A stretch of DNA of 64,000 bases from Clarkia xantiana subsp. parviflora (GCA_036873135.1 JAPTYO010000010.1:4006634-4070633), one strand, 5' to 3'. Positions 11,281-23,500 are shown, numbered from the stretch's first letter. Numbers and translations are program-made. Notes: a model not told the origin generated them from the sequence alone.

Positions 11281-11925
11281 AATGAATTGTGATGTCACGT
11301 TCACTATGAGCTTGGCTGTTAGTACCTTCAACCCAAATGGCAGCTACATCGTCTCCTGAAGGACTATTATAGACTCGTTGATCAAGCTTTGCATCACTTA
11401 TGATACGTAGAGAACATGTTTCTAAAGGCAGATCAGATAGCCTGCGAAGTACGCTCGCATAGGGGTTGACTGATAGTATATCCATTAGTGTCTTGACAAG
11501 GGGCTCGCTGAGAGTTGGATCAGTGAATATACGCATGCGATTATCTAGCTCGTTTGAAGTATCATAGAAATACAATTGGAAATAGCATGGCCCAATTTCA
11601 CCTGGTAATAGAGCTGGTAAATCATGGTATACTTGCCCTTGAGCTCGAAAGGTGTAGACACCTTTTTTTGAAGAAGCAAGATCTTTATCGATGCGGATAC
11701 CCAATGAAGTGAATGAGAAGATACTGTTGTAGGCCCTTATATGTGTACGGAACTCTTTGCCTTGATCCCCACCTTCTTCATATAATTCCCTGAGGGCAGT
11801 TGGAATACAAGGGGGTTTTAAGGAAATTTTGCCATTGTCGCAACAAAACGTTGGTGTTTCATATTGGAAGCGTTTAGCTCCGCAATGTTGGCAAGGAACC
11901 GTGACCTTTATCATAGAAGGGACAT
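11273..11925 (-). pseudogene. Helitron Rep (HUH nickase) N-terminal domain, truncated
   Basis: Open frame of about 215 codons, beginning just after a splice-acceptor-like tttacag. It reads VPSMIKVTVPCQHCGAKRF, ETPTFCCDNGKISL, then THIRAYNSIFSFTSLGI, GVYTFRAQGQVYH, FQLYFYD, RVYNSPSGDDVAAIWVEG. These are the standard landmarks of the Helitron_like_N region found in plant Helitron Rep-helicase proteins, including the CxxC zinc-finger-like start. The HUH catalytic motif lies further downstream in full-length proteins and is not present: the frame runs out in SERDITIHLY where the duplicated 5' block begins. So nickase function is lost. Full-length relatives exceed 1,200 residues. Confidence 0.88.
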
Positions 11926-12379
11926 CTGTAAATGAAAAATGAACTTATAATAACAACTGAAGACGACTTTATGCAGTTATGTCTAAATACTTGTGGGAAA
12001 TATGTTTATAATAGAAATATTAGATGTAGTAACATTAGGGTCAATTGTCTGAAAGGACTTTTAGATTTGAACAGCAGAGACATTTTAATTACTCCAATCT
12101 AATGAAACATAGGTCATGCGTAGGTAGGCAACAATTTACAGATCCAAGATGAATGTTTATATCAGAATTTGTTGATTCATTTATTATTGTTTATGTATGT
12201 GTTGGTTTTCCCACAAAGCATATGACCAATGCTCAATTAATCTTAGGGGAGTTAAAGGACGATTTTAAGGTTAACTTAACTACGGTTGAGTTTTTTCTAA
12301 ATCAGGTAAGGGCATTAGCCAATGGGTCATACATATTTTTTTGAACTCTTAAAATTATATTAAAACTCAATGTTTTTCT

Positions 12380-12600
12380 ATGAAGCATGTATATATGTGG
12401 CCTATGAGGAATTAGAGGAAGACCTGTAGTAGAGGTTTCTGCGGACGACGAAGCTATGGTAGCGGCGCGAAATAACGGACCATTTTCACGTCGTCGTTTA
12501 CGTCGTTCTGAACGTAAGGAATTTGCTTTTTTTTTTTTCAGCTGCCGATAAGTTAGCTCGTTTCCTTTTGTCATACAGACGACGCGACTCTTTATCTGCA
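12380..12600 (-). pseudogene. Probable N-terminal piece of the Helitron Rep protein, frameshifted
   Basis: On the minus strand ADKESRRLYDKRKRANLSA runs into an A-tract and shifts to a second frame giving SERRKRRRENGPLFRAA. Arg/Lys-rich repeats of the type ERRRxRR are usual at the N-terminus of plant Helitron proteins, and the position upstream of the Rep domain fits. The match is compositional rather than domain-level. Confidence 0.45.
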
Positions 12601-12893
12601 GTTATATGAGTTATTAGAAATAGAAGCTAATAAAGATGAATGAGAATGATATAATGTTGGAAATAGATGAAGAGTAACCAGACCAAAAGGCATTCTTTTT
12701 AAAGGCAATCTACTCTCTTCAGTGGCACCTGTTTCTTATCCGCTAGTTGTTGAAGTTGTTTGTTGTGCCTACCAATAAAAAGAGATGTAGGAATATAAGC
12801 AACAATTTGCATTTCTAATGCCTAGGCAATATTTCAAGGGCCCATTTGTCTTCCTTCAAATGGGCTCGCTCTATTTAACCTTAATTTACATAG

Positions 12894-14021
12894 TAGAAAG
12901 TATGTATATTATACCTGTATAATCATAAGCAGTTGGATTTCTTGTGGTGAATCATCGACTGAGATTATTGTAAAAAACCGAGCACGGACCAAACTGACCT
13001 ATATTCGATCCTATCTGAACCCGAATGTCGGAATTGAACAGATTTTATGTCAAAAGAGCTTCTTTCTGCAAAAAAAGAGGGGGACCAAACATATCAGCAG
13101 CAGCAAAGGAGACATATAACAAGGGCTTTGCTTAGATTTAGAACAACATTCAAAGAATGTCCAATAATTCTAACTGGGTAGGGTAGGCCATGAATTTGCC
13201 TGACCCAGAAGTTCAATTGTTCAAAATGGGGATCACCTGTATTATCCAACACGATTTCCGAATTGGTTTTTACGGGACTATATCGAGTCTTCGAATTTCC
13301 AATTCTCAAAAGAAGTTGAACTCTGCATATCCATGTGAATGGGGAAGCAGTTCTTCAACTTCGATCCTTGAAGAAGAGCTCATATTTTTCTTGATTTGAT
13401 TTCGGTTAATGGACTCCACCTCTGCTTAAAACAAGCTGTAAACGGGTCGATGATCTGAAAACCTTGATTCACGACGAATGTAGGATAATTGGCTCAACCC
13501 TCTTCCGTACCACAATATTCTGTCACACCTTCAAAATAAACACAGTTGATTTTATCATTTTGGTGGAAAAACAAAAGGAGATTCTTTTCTCGAAAATGTT
13601 GTTTTGGAGAGAATTCAACAAATGACACCCAATACATTTGCTGTGCTAGTCTAGCCACTCTAATTTTCTTCAATATAGAAAGTATGTATATTATACCTGT
13701 ATAATCATAAGCACTTGGATTTCTTGTGGTGAATCATCGACTGAGATTATTGTGAAAAACCGAGCACGGACCAAACTGATCTATATTCGATCCTATCTGA
13801 ACCCGAATGTCGGAATTGAACAGATTTTATGTCAAAAGAGCGTCTTTCTGCAAAAAAAGAGGGGGACCAAACATATCAGCAGCAGCAAAGGAGACATATA
13901 ACAAGGGCCTTGCTTAGATTTAGAACAACATTCAAAGAATGTCCAATAATTCTAACTGGGTAGGGTAGGCCATGAATTTGCCTTACCCACAAGTTCAATT
14001 GTTCAAAATGGGGATCACCTG
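12894..14021. repeat. Direct duplication of 347 bp inside the Helitron
   Basis: 12894-13240 and 13675-14021 are nearly identical (shared start tagaaagtatgtatattata, shared end caaaatggggatcacctgt), 781 bp apart. The intervening 13241-13674 is not repeated. No gene recognised in either copy. Confidence 0.88.
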
Positions 14022-14276
14022 TTCATTGAAGAATTCTATGGATATATTCTTATAAAAAAACTTCCACTTTACGAACCAAGAAAAATGGTGAGCTAAAACA
14101 TTTTAATTGTTTGTTGCAAAAAGATTGAATTGTAGAAATATGAAACAAAGAATTGCATGTCAGCATAATCTAACATAGGTGGAACCCATCAATACTTTTA
14201 TCCAACCAAAGACATGAACCAGAAGGCAGAAGTACAGAATTTAGAAGTCTAAAATAAATCACCATTTTGTATCCCT

Positions 14277-14800
14277 CATCTGGATGAACTAACGTTCAAC
14301 TGCTCAAATACATATGCTATTGTGACATATTCGATAGTAGATGGCTTATGGGGATAAGATGAAGGCAATGAGAGAATGGACATTAAATTGCATGTTCGAA
14401 TTGTAAATAATTAGAATTTCAAATTAAGAACATTACCCGGTATAACATCGGTCGAGGGTAACCAACAATGGACGGTTGGTGTGCCGATCGAACAGCGCTG
14501 TATCGTCAATGCAGAGGCGGACTGGGGGCTAGCGGCGGACTGCAGGTGCAGGGTAGCGACGGACTGCGGGTGAGCCGCGGACGGCGTTTGAGCGACGGAC
14601 GGAGTAAGGGACGCGGTGGTGGAGATGGTTGGTTTCTCTGTTGTCGGTGTTCGGATGGAATTCTCTGTTGCCCGAAAAAAAAGAAACAAAATACATCTGA
14701 GCCTGGTTTGGGGCGGTTAGCTGCTGCCGGGTCGGGTCGGGTTGGTAGCTTTTGGGGTGTTGGTGGCTTTTAGGGGTGAGGACCCAAGCCAATTAATATA
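14277..14800. repeat. Helitron 5'-terminal block, outer copy
   Basis: Partner of 10714-11280. GC-rich central part with repeated ggcggactg, gcgacggacgg and tcgggtcgg. It lies immediately inside the proposed Helitron 5' end. Confidence 0.85.
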
Positions 14801-14908
14801 TTGGTAAAAGGATATAAAAGAATTTCCTTTGTAGTGGTGGTGTTGTTAGAAAAGAGATATATGGATGGAAGCAAATCTATCCCTCTAGACTTGAGGCTCT
14901 AATTAAGG

Positions 14909-15091
14909 ATGGCCTCTAATCTCTATCCCGCAGATGATGAAGAAGGGGTTAGAGCAGCAAGAAGTGGAGATCCTCAAGGCGGCGGCTCAAGTATGGCACG
15001 GTTGCAACACGGGCGGCTTGATCAGCTAGCCAAGACAGTGGGGATCGATTTCGATGCACAAAGGCGCAACTTCAAGACCAAGGCGATTTGA
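14909..15091 (+). CDS. Short hypothetical ORF beside the Helitron edge
   Basis: A 60-codon frame starting MASNLYPADDEEGV and ending FKTKAI. TATAAAAG lies at 14813-14820, about 90 bp upstream, directly at the proposed Helitron boundary. I recognise no family; the product is hydrophilic with an acidic start and basic end and no membrane segment. It may be a small gene, a first exon, or chance. Base composition is more gene-like than its flanks. Confidence 0.22.
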   Translation: MASNLYPADDEEGVRAARSGDPQGGGSSMARLQHGRLDQLAKTVGIDFDAQRRNFKTKAI

Positions 15092-15390
15092 TAGTACGTA
15101 CGGTGGAATTAAGGGAGTTATAAGATGTTACTAACAAAGCAAATGTTTTTGTCTGTCTCAACATATAATAAACCTGAAACTTGAAGCAAGCTCAACTGAG
15201 CTGGAGAGATGATTGATCAGCTTATAACTTAGCTAGGACCAAACGCCAGATAAACATTACATGACATGCATGGAGTCTTATTTAAGAAAACATGTCGATA
15301 CAACCTTATTGTTAACACCTTATTAAATAAGGGCATACGTACTTGGCAGCATAAGTGCCAATTAATATTATGCATATTGAATTAATTTAA

Positions 15391-15723
15391 TTAACGGAGT
15401 TTAGAGGTAGTCCACTTGCAGAGCTCAAATCCCTTGCGTTTCTGCTGTATAAATCCATCGGCCTTTGCATCAACACTTTCAGACTGCTCCTCTTCGAACT
15501 CGAAAACTTGAACTCGGTCTTGAAACCGAGCAGAGTGTTGGTTCTTCTTCTTGTTGTTGTTGGGAAGTTGCTCCTCCTCAGCCTCCTGTTTTTTGTTGAA
15601 GGCGTTATGAACATTAGGGTAATGAGGAACATGTGGGAGGACACTAGGCATCCTCATCATCCGAGACACCTCATCATTGTAATCGGTCGAGATACCCGGT
15701 TTCTTCCACATTTGGCTCATCAT
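15391..15723 (-). CDS. Small protein with DUF761-like C-terminal motif
   Basis: Single-exon frame. The first in-frame ATG (15723) gives 110 aa, MMSQMWKKPGIS onward; the open frame extends a few codons further upstream only through a TTG. The middle is rich in Asn, Lys and Glu. The C-terminus reads ESVDAKADGFIQQKRKGFEL then CKWTT, which resembles the short C-terminal motif of plant DUF761-type proteins (xADxFIxxKR/F). No signal peptide or membrane span. TATAAATA lies 46-53 bp upstream on the same strand. Biochemical role is unknown. The family assignment rests on one motif and should be treated as tentative, though the TATA box and intact frame argue for a real gene. Confidence 0.55.
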   Translation of the reverse strand: MMSQMWKKPGISTDYNDEVSRMMRMPSVLPHVPHYPNVHNAFNKKQEAEEEQLPNNNKKKNQHSARFQDRVQVFEFEEEQSESVDAKADGFIQQKRKGFELCKWTTSKLR

Positions 15724-15768
15724 CTCACTCTTCAACTAATAACTTATAAAACATGTAATCCAACAATT

Positions 15769-15776
15769 TATTTATA
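15769..15776 (-). promoter_or_regulatory. TATA box of the DUF761-like gene
   Basis: TATAAATA on the minus strand 46 bp before the ATG at 15723. A second TATA-like sequence (ctttatagaa) lies further upstream near 15818. Confidence 0.45.
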
Positions 15777-16467
15777 TGCGTTTCCGGACATCAGATTTGC
15801 AGTTATGCGCATTCTATAAAGGAATATTGAAATCCGAATAAAGATGAACAATGACTATGAACAGGGAGCGGGTGGTTTTAGTTAAAATGAGACCCAGTTT
15901 GCACGCACTTGCTTCCTTTCAATTTATTCAAAGCATCTGATTCACAAAGAAGGTCACATCAAACCCCTTTTAATTTAACTATCACATTACCCCCCCTCTC
16001 TGATTCACACAATAATATCATCCTATTCCTGATCTTCCACTTCCACCAACCATTCCAACTTCGATTTTACCTATATATCTAAGAGCATCCCCCGCCCGAC
16101 CATTAAACCTAACCCCTCTAACGGTAATGGATCGATGCTCTTATCATTATAATTATACCAAGAATTTGCTATATTCGCATCATTAATTACTAAAGCAAAT
16201 CAAATCTTTAGTGATTTGCAAAATATAAACCAATCTTTTTTTTCAAACATAAGTCATACAGTACACTTCTATTTATCATTATTTCTCCAACAAAACGTGA
16301 TTGAAATCCTGCAAAAGTGACATACATTTTATATTGTTGGATCATGTTGAATGGGCTTCAACTGTGTTTCGTGGTTACACTAAGTTTAGACCTGTAAAAA
16401 TTGTTAAATCGGGTTTTGACCCGATAATCAATCAGATCTCTGATGTTTAAATAAGAATCATTTTAGA
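15777..16467. other. Intergenic
   Basis: Upstream sequence of the small minus-strand gene. Contains a C-rich stretch (15981-16000) but no gene or repeat that I can support. Confidence 0.4.
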
Positions 16468-17017
16468 TAGGGGTGAGCAAATTACCCAGTTGGAACCGGA
16501 ACCGGACCGGAACCGGTCATTTGGTAGGTTCCGGGTAGATGTAAATGGTTCTGGTACGGTTCTAGGATTAAATTTTAAGATCCGGTATTTTCGGTTCCGG
16601 TTCCGGGATAAGTTTTCGGGTACCCAAATACCCGGAACCGTTATATATATATAAATTAAAAAAACACTAAACATTTAACAAATTTAAAATTGGTTTGTGG
16701 AAAATGTTATAATTATTTTTATGATTCACTTGGTATAACATAAATTTCAGTTTCAATTGGCTACCGAGATCCCGGTTCCAACTGGGTATCCAGAACCCGG
16801 TTCCAACTAGTACTTAAAATTATATTATTTAGTTTGAAAATTTGTAACCGGTTCCTTAACGGGTACCCGGAACCGATTGGCTCTTAACGGTTCTGGTACG
16901 GTTCCGGTTCCTAAATGTTCTGGTACGGTTCTGGGTAATAAAGTTAGGAACCGTTTAGTATTGGTCTGGTTCTGGGATACCCTAAAAGTACTGGGTACAC
17001 GAAACCGCTCACCCCTA
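16468..17017. mobile_element. Non-autonomous hAT element, 550 bp
   Basis: Ends TAGGGGTGAGCAAATTACC and, reverse-complemented, TAGGGGTGAGCGGTTTC. Perfect 8-bp duplication attttaga (16460-16467 and 17018-17025). The subterminal parts are made of GGAACCGG, GGTTCCGG and GGTACCC variants. No coding sequence. Confidence 0.88.
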
Positions 17018-18239
17018 ATTTTAGAGAAATAGAGAGTAGATATGTAGAAAGATATCAGTGTAATATTATGAAGAAAGTAAATGGAGCATTATATGTAATT
17101 AAGGTCTTTACCATGGTGGATTCCTTACCTAATTATGGTTCCTCAAGTTCACTTTACCTCTTATGAAATATACTTTATTGTACTCTTGTAAATGTTCTTT
17201 TGTACATTGCTGGTGTCACGTGTTTGGAGTTTTGACGCTTCCAGCGGAATCGATACGCGAGGCATCCAGCCTTCCCACGAACTGGATCAGTCATTTTTAC
17301 TCCCAAGATTAGTTCTCGAAGCCCAACTCGCACTGCGCATACGGACAAACGGGTCGTGGTTAGAGGATCTTACTCCTAAGAGCAGCTTGACTGGTTTTTT
17401 AGTATGCCCTGACCATCATCAGGAGAGCGACATTAGCTCCCAAACCAACAAGGTCCCTAAGGACGTGCACAACCTTAACCGATGACAACCTCGACATTGG
17501 AAACCAATCATAGTCTATTAAGCGACAGCCTATGTATGGGGATAGATCTGCATCCATCACGCCATGTCATGACTTTCAACTACTACACCTAAAGATCTTT
17601 ATTTACAAAAGTTGCTTTAGAAGTAATAGACGTTGTTGTGCTCCAACTAACACCACTTTTCCAGACATGTGACATACTAGGCACAAACAGAGCACTGTCT
17701 CGTCGCATGTCGGGCATACTAGGGTGACGTTTTTAGCTTTCGATAAAATTGGATTACTTTATCACTTGTCTTCATTCCTGAAGTTCAGTTCGGGCGTCAC
17801 TTCCTTATGTTCCAAGTTAGGCTGGTTCATTACTCTTTTGTTAACAAATTCAAACGGTGGGCTTAGGCCCAATTCTTATTATGGCCCTTTATCTAACATT
17901 ATCCCTTTGAGTCAAATAAATGTGCCGTCTCTTCTTAGCTCGAACCATCAAACACTCTACTTAATTTCGTGTATCTTTGATTCATCAAAAAAAAAAACTT
18001 CGTGTATCTTTCGTTGTCACCAATAGTGGAAATGTCGCTTTTTTCCGACGGACCGTGAGACGTCACCCTTGTATTTTGAACTTTTAGGCGCACTTAAGAG
18101 ATGGTGGGAAACCCGAATTCCTAGGTTGAGGGTTTATATGACATATTTTAATCTGGACCATTGAAGATTAACATCAATTTGATGGCCCTGCTCATCGCAT
18201 CTCTCTGATGGCTATCAAGAGTGTCCATCTCTTCCGGTG
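17018..18239. other. Retroelement-like debris
   Basis: From about 17190 the base composition rises in GC and resembles the degraded coding relic that follows. Frames at 17192-17485 and 17724-18026 show no recognisable domain. I assign it to TE debris because of context only. Confidence 0.3.
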
Positions 18240-18931
18240 CCGCTCAGACTGGTAATGTTTTCATTCTTTAGATCTTCACCAGAATCTCCCTTTTCTAGAT
18301 TCCTTTGAGAGAGATGAGAGCATTGCCTATATAGAGGACGACCTCAATCCTAGGTACTAGTCACACTTCGGGTGGATCAACCCACGAAATACTTGGATGT
18401 TCACACGTCTCCGCTTCGAGACCTTTATCTCTCCTTATCAAATTACAGCCAACATATGATTCCCCATTCATCTTGAATTCCTGGTGGCGTGCGAGTGAGT
18501 ACTATGGCGTTGCCCCAACTTAATGTCATCCGCATGTGGGTAGGAATTTTGTTTAATGTGCCTTAGGAGGGGCTGTATTCTACGGTTCTCTTCTAGTCCT
18601 TTTACAGAGTCCAGCTGAACAAGGCGACAGGCGTCTCATTTATAACTACTCGATGGCCCGCTTTCTTCGAATGGAGATAGGACAAGATGCGCCCGCTGGT
18701 AAAAAATATGAAGTCCAAAAATTCCACTGGAAGTTCCATTACTTTGTCAGCAAAGATGGTGGTGTTCATTGGCCACTGCGGGTAGTCGAAAAAGACCTCG
18801 TTCATACTCAAGAGGATTTCTCCCCCGAGAATCTGGCAATGCTCAATCAAGTCCTCCGCCAACTGTCGATTGGTCAAATACCTCTAAGAATCGGTCCCAA
18901 AGGAAAGCGAATACATAGGTTGACTCGTTGA
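18240..18931 (+). pseudogene. Relic of a plant gypsy-type 'transposon' ORF (PF04195-like)
   Basis: The only sizeable open piece (18653-18931) reads KKYEVQKFHWKFHYFVSKDG then HWPL, with PENLAMLNQVLRQ and IGQIPLR behind it. This parallels NKWKCQYFFVKDAG in the five-exon gene at 45418-47750 and the segment after it. Upstream, in broken frames, FPIHLEFLVAC and a following region with spacing like the same domain (a second Leu/Val-rich helix) can be read. Stops and frameshifts throughout make it a pseudogene. It shows the domain family occurs more than once in this window. Confidence 0.5.
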
Positions 18932-20580
18932 CGGAGAGCCCTATCTTTTTGGAAAATGTGACGGTCGAGGACGTCAATAAATTCAAAGGTCAGATCCATG
19001 AACGCTTGTGGACTTCTTCGGTTAAAGAGCACATCAACGTAATAAAACACACCGTGTAGCATGAGTCGCCGCCCATTTAAAACCTGCTCATTATGCTCCA
19101 TGCATGCGATTATGGAAAGAATGTGTATGTATCTATGAAGAGGTTTAGTATTTCTAGCTAAGAAACTATTAAAGAGTGCATAATGGCTTTCTTCAGTTTC
19201 TTCCATGCTCTTTCATCTACACATCAACCATGCTTATATAATCTTAAACGATAGTGTGAATATGTAGTTTTCTTCCTACAAAAATTAACTGATAGTTTCC
19301 TAGCTAGTCTAGTAATGTAGCCCTTCTTCTTTGACAATCTTAACCAATTCACTGAAAATGGTTTGCCAAAATTTTCTCCTTTTAATGAATGAACTATTTG
19401 CTTAGAGCGGTCCCTGGGACGACATTCTAAGGCTATTTAGACACATGCAAGAACTACAGGTCCATTGATTAGAGTATTGACTGCATGTGGATTTAGAACA
19501 TGGTGAATTGATTGGAGACTATATATATAGATGCCAATGGATTGAAAGGCAATCTCAATTTGATTACTTGCTTAGTTATGTATGTGAAGTGCGGATAGAT
19601 GATAGAGACACGGATATGCCCAAGCAAGGCAATGCCAAGAAGATAGTGATCTTTTCCACCAAATGCAGGCGGCACATGTGAGACCTAATGAGGTGACCAT
19701 GGTCAGTGTGCTTTCTTCATTTGCAGTTCTTGGAGCTCTAAAGACTGAGAATTGACTCCACCACTGGATAATATAAATTGAAGCTTACAGTTACTCTTGG
19801 TACCACTCTAGTAGTTTTCTACAAATGTGGGTTAATAGAGAGTGCAATAGATATGTATATTCCCAAAAAAGCCGAAGAAAAATGTGTTTTATTGAAGATA
19901 ATTCTCATTCGGGGTCTAGCCAGTAATGGCCAGGGTAAGTAAGTGAGCCCTTGAGTTCTTCAATATCATGCACAAGGAAAATGTTGGTCCAAACAATGTG
20001 ACATTTCTCGGACTTCTTTCTGCATAGTTTAATATATATTTGGGGGGGGGGGGGGGGGGGGGGGGGGAAGAATCTCAGGCCCCAGTAGAGGCCGAACATT
20101 ATGTATATAAAGTCGTCACTACTAGTCCATTCATTTTCGTTAGCCAAAAAAAAAGTTAGCAATTCTACTTCAACAATTCTTGCACAATCAACATTTTTAA
20201 CATAACTGTAGAGACAATAGTCTTGCACCAAACATGAGTGACATGATAAAACATAGTAGATGCAATGGACTGTAATAATAAAAACCAAATGAAAACCAAA
20301 GTTTAATAATAATAATAAAAGGAGACCAAAACTGTAATTTCATTGTATGTACTTGTTGATTTGAAAGGTTAACACAAATAAAGATCCAACAAAATAAAGC
20401 AACAGCCACTGCACTTCTAACACCACCAAAGCATAAGAAAACTGATACCTGACTTGACTGGCAAACTGCAAAAAATCTTCAATACCGTGGGGGTTTGCTT
20501 ATGATGGATGAATTACATTATTATTGCTTGATTGATACGGCTCTTCTCCCGTCTGTCTACCCACCACTTGGGGGATCAGT
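18932..20580. other. Intergenic, including the 3' flank of the LRR gene
   Basis: No supported gene. Open frames such as 18874-19206 (minus) and 19487-19681 (plus) have no recognisable motif. The 3' UTR of the PIRL gene probably occupies the last 100-200 bp. Confidence 0.4.
20042..20067 (+). repeat. Poly-G tract, 26 bases
   Basis: Twenty-six consecutive G on the plus strand (C on the minus). Such a run can form G-quadruplex and is also a common assembly-uncertain site. Confidence 0.9.
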
Positions 20581-23500
20581 TCAGAGTTGCTGGTTGAGGA
20601 AGGGATCAGTTGAAGCCTTAGGAGATCCCAAATATCCCGTGAGACTCTCTGAGACATTCGAAACAGTTCGGGTCAACCACGATGCACCGCCCTTCAACCA
20701 TCCGGTCTCTCCTTGCTGTTTTGCTTCGTTCAAACTCCTCTGCTCTTCCTCCAAAAGCATGTCCAGCCACCTCTTTATCATAAACTCCCTCACAGCTTCA
20801 ACTCCTTGCTTCACCACCTCCACTGGCGGAATCACAATTGGGTTCTCCTCCAGGCTTAGTTTTACCAAGTTGTCAAGCCGACCAAAAGTGTCCGGCAGGG
20901 CGTGGATTTGGTTGTTGCTGAGATCGACTTCCCTGAGACTCACCAGGTCCCCAAACGTCTCGGGAAGCTCAGTCAGATCTGCAAAGTTGCTGGCTAAATT
21001 GAGAGTCTCCAGGTTTGTCAACTTTCCAATGGCAAGTGGAAGGCCACGCAGTTCATTGAAGTGGGCATCGAGATGCTTTAGAGAATGCATTTCACAGACA
21101 GATGTTGGAATGGAGCGGATCTTGTTCAGTTGAATTGAGAGCTTCTGCAGGTTCGACATCTCAGAACCGATGTTTGTTGGCAAGTATGCGAGGCTGTTGA
21201 AGCTCAGATCCAACTCTACAAGCGATCTGATCAAAGTATTTCAAAAAAATAAAAGTCAATCATATATTCAATTCAAGTCGGTCAATAAGCTTTTCTGCAT
21301 CAGTTGATTCACTAATTAATGATTCCTCAAATCACAATACAAAAATTCAGTCTGTTGTTGGTTATACAAATCATAGGGAAATATCAAGGAGCACAGGGAT
21401 AATGACGAAACAATTCTATTGTGCATATTTACCTGCAGCGGCAGATGCTATCAGGCAGTACAGTTAGCTTGTTGCCCGAGGCGTTGAGGATTTTCAGGTT
21501 CTGCAACAGTCCAATGGAGTCTGGCAGGGAGAGCAACATATTTGATGAAACATTGAGCTCCTCCAGATTTTGCAGTCCACCTATTGAGTCAGGAAGCTCC
21601 TATGTTCCAACAAAGATAAAATAAAATCAGCAGTTTCCTAAATGAAAGAAAGAGAGAGTAAGTACGTGCAAGTACCACTCATATGTTGGGATTTCACAAA
21701 AAGCTCATCCAATAGAAATATCCTATGAATTCCATCCCTCTAAGGCTCACTATCAGAACAGTGATATAACTAATAAACTAGACAGATAAAAATTTATATG
21801 ATTACTACATAGATACTTTCAAGGCCACTTAAATAGAGAAAGAACAAAGGCACAATAAACTGATCTATGTAATAGAGGTTTGACATGCAAATTCCTACTA
21901 CCTAATGATGAAAAACTAAAAACAAAAAACATCAATTGATGGCAGATAAAAGAGGTTCAGATGCTTAGGTGTTCAGTGACCAGTAATGACTTATCATGCC
22001 TACTAATCAGACAACAAATTTGTATGACCAGCTTGATGCGACTCGTGTCATATCCACCATCGTAAATTTCGGACGATACTTTTCAGGTTCTTGCTTCTCA
22101 AACTTCACCAGAGGAGCAATATGTAAGATAAAGATAAATTCAACTGTTCAAGCGTCCTAGCCCCTAGGAGATTTTTTTCAAGGACAGGACATATATCTGA
22201 AGAATGGTGGGGACCCTTCATGCCTGATTTTTTTGTAGTAGTACATGACAATAAAAAACCTAAAATATTAGCAATGCCCACACCCAATTCATGGAAGCAC
22301 ATTTGATAGATACATTGCCTAATCCTAAATAAATACTGACGAACTCCTAAATGAGTAACACAAGTAGCAGTCAAGTCTTAAACTATTGGTAACACCGTTG
22401 CTCGTAATATTTAACATTTGTGTTAATGGGTTCGTAAATTTTCTTTAATTATTATTATCTAACTGAAAAAACAATGCAGCCACATTGACTTTTAAAGAAA
22501 TCATATCTAGATATTGGCAAACATTGACTATCTATTTTGAGACTAGAAACAACATACTCTAATCCAAGATCCACCTTTTAACTACCAGGCTTAAGCACAT
22601 TAAAGAATAATGTGGCACATAAATCAATAGTCAAAGCCGCTGCAACGATGGAAGCAATATATGAATCTGTACATCACAATTTTGCATGAAAAGGAACCAT
22701 ATTTCAGGCCTAATATGTACTAACCACCATGATACACAATTGGCTTCAAGATCATCAGGCAACTGATAGTTGAAAGCACTACCATTTCTCTGAAACTAAG
22801 TAGAACGTATTTTAAAGTAGACCAGATGAAGGGTGACAAACGACTAACCTCAAGCTGATTGCTAGCAAGATTAATAGAAACCAAACTCTGGATCTTGCCG
22901 AATGCCTCAGGCAACATCCTGAGTCTTCTACAAGACAAATCCACTCTATCCATAACCCCAGTCCCCATCCCTTCCTTCAACACGCCCACAACTTCCTCAT
23001 TGACTTCGTCAAATTCTTCAGGAACTTGCTCATTCCCTTCCTCAATGACGCCCTTTCCCTTACTCTGCATCTCAGCGTTCACCTTCTGGGCCTTCTCAAC
23101 CATCTTTAGTAGATTCTCCTCCGCCTCCTTGAGCATCCTCTCGTATGCCTCGTGCATCTCTTCGAGTGAAATGATCGCCTTGTAGAGGCTCTTCTCCTTA
23201 TCGGCCTCCTCCCTGCAAACTCTCTCCTTCTCCGCCAGGTGCGACCGCCATTCGAGGCGGTCTACGTTGGAAGGCCGGTCTGCAAGGACTATGTCCTCGA
23301 GCTTCTTGGCGAGGTTGGCGTCGATTTCGGCGAGCTTGGTACGCGCCTCATCTACAGACTCGTGGTCAGGGCGATCGCCTAGGGTATTGAGCACGGATCG
23401 GGTCTGAGCGACGTCATTGACGGCGGAAGACATGGCTGCCAAGAGCTTGGGGTCCAAATCGAACATCTGGTGGGCGGATCGTCCAGAAGGAGAGGAGGGG

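Larger units (their letters stand above)
7074..14812 (-). mobile_element. Decayed Helitron (minus strand), 7.7 kb, with captured gene fragments
   Basis: The 3' end is well supported: read on the minus strand a GC-rich hairpin (7084-7104) is followed nine bases later by CTAG and then host T. Rep remnants (11273-11925 and about 12380-12600) and a PIF1 helicase C-terminus (8910-9062) lie on the same strand in the expected order. The 5' end is less certain: minus-strand A|TCCTTTTACC at 14812 is proposed because it starts TC, follows A, and lies just outside a terminal block also duplicated at 10714-11280. The interior carries captured exons of two host genes and three pairs of internal repeats. 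No intact Rep-helicase frame remains, so the copy is inactive. It lies directly upstream of the TATA-like sequence at 14813. Confidence 0.72.

Noticed and set aside
20495..21133. 212-codon plus-strand open frame
   Set aside because: Antisense to the third PIRL exon; Leu/Ser-rich composition is the mirror of LRR codons.
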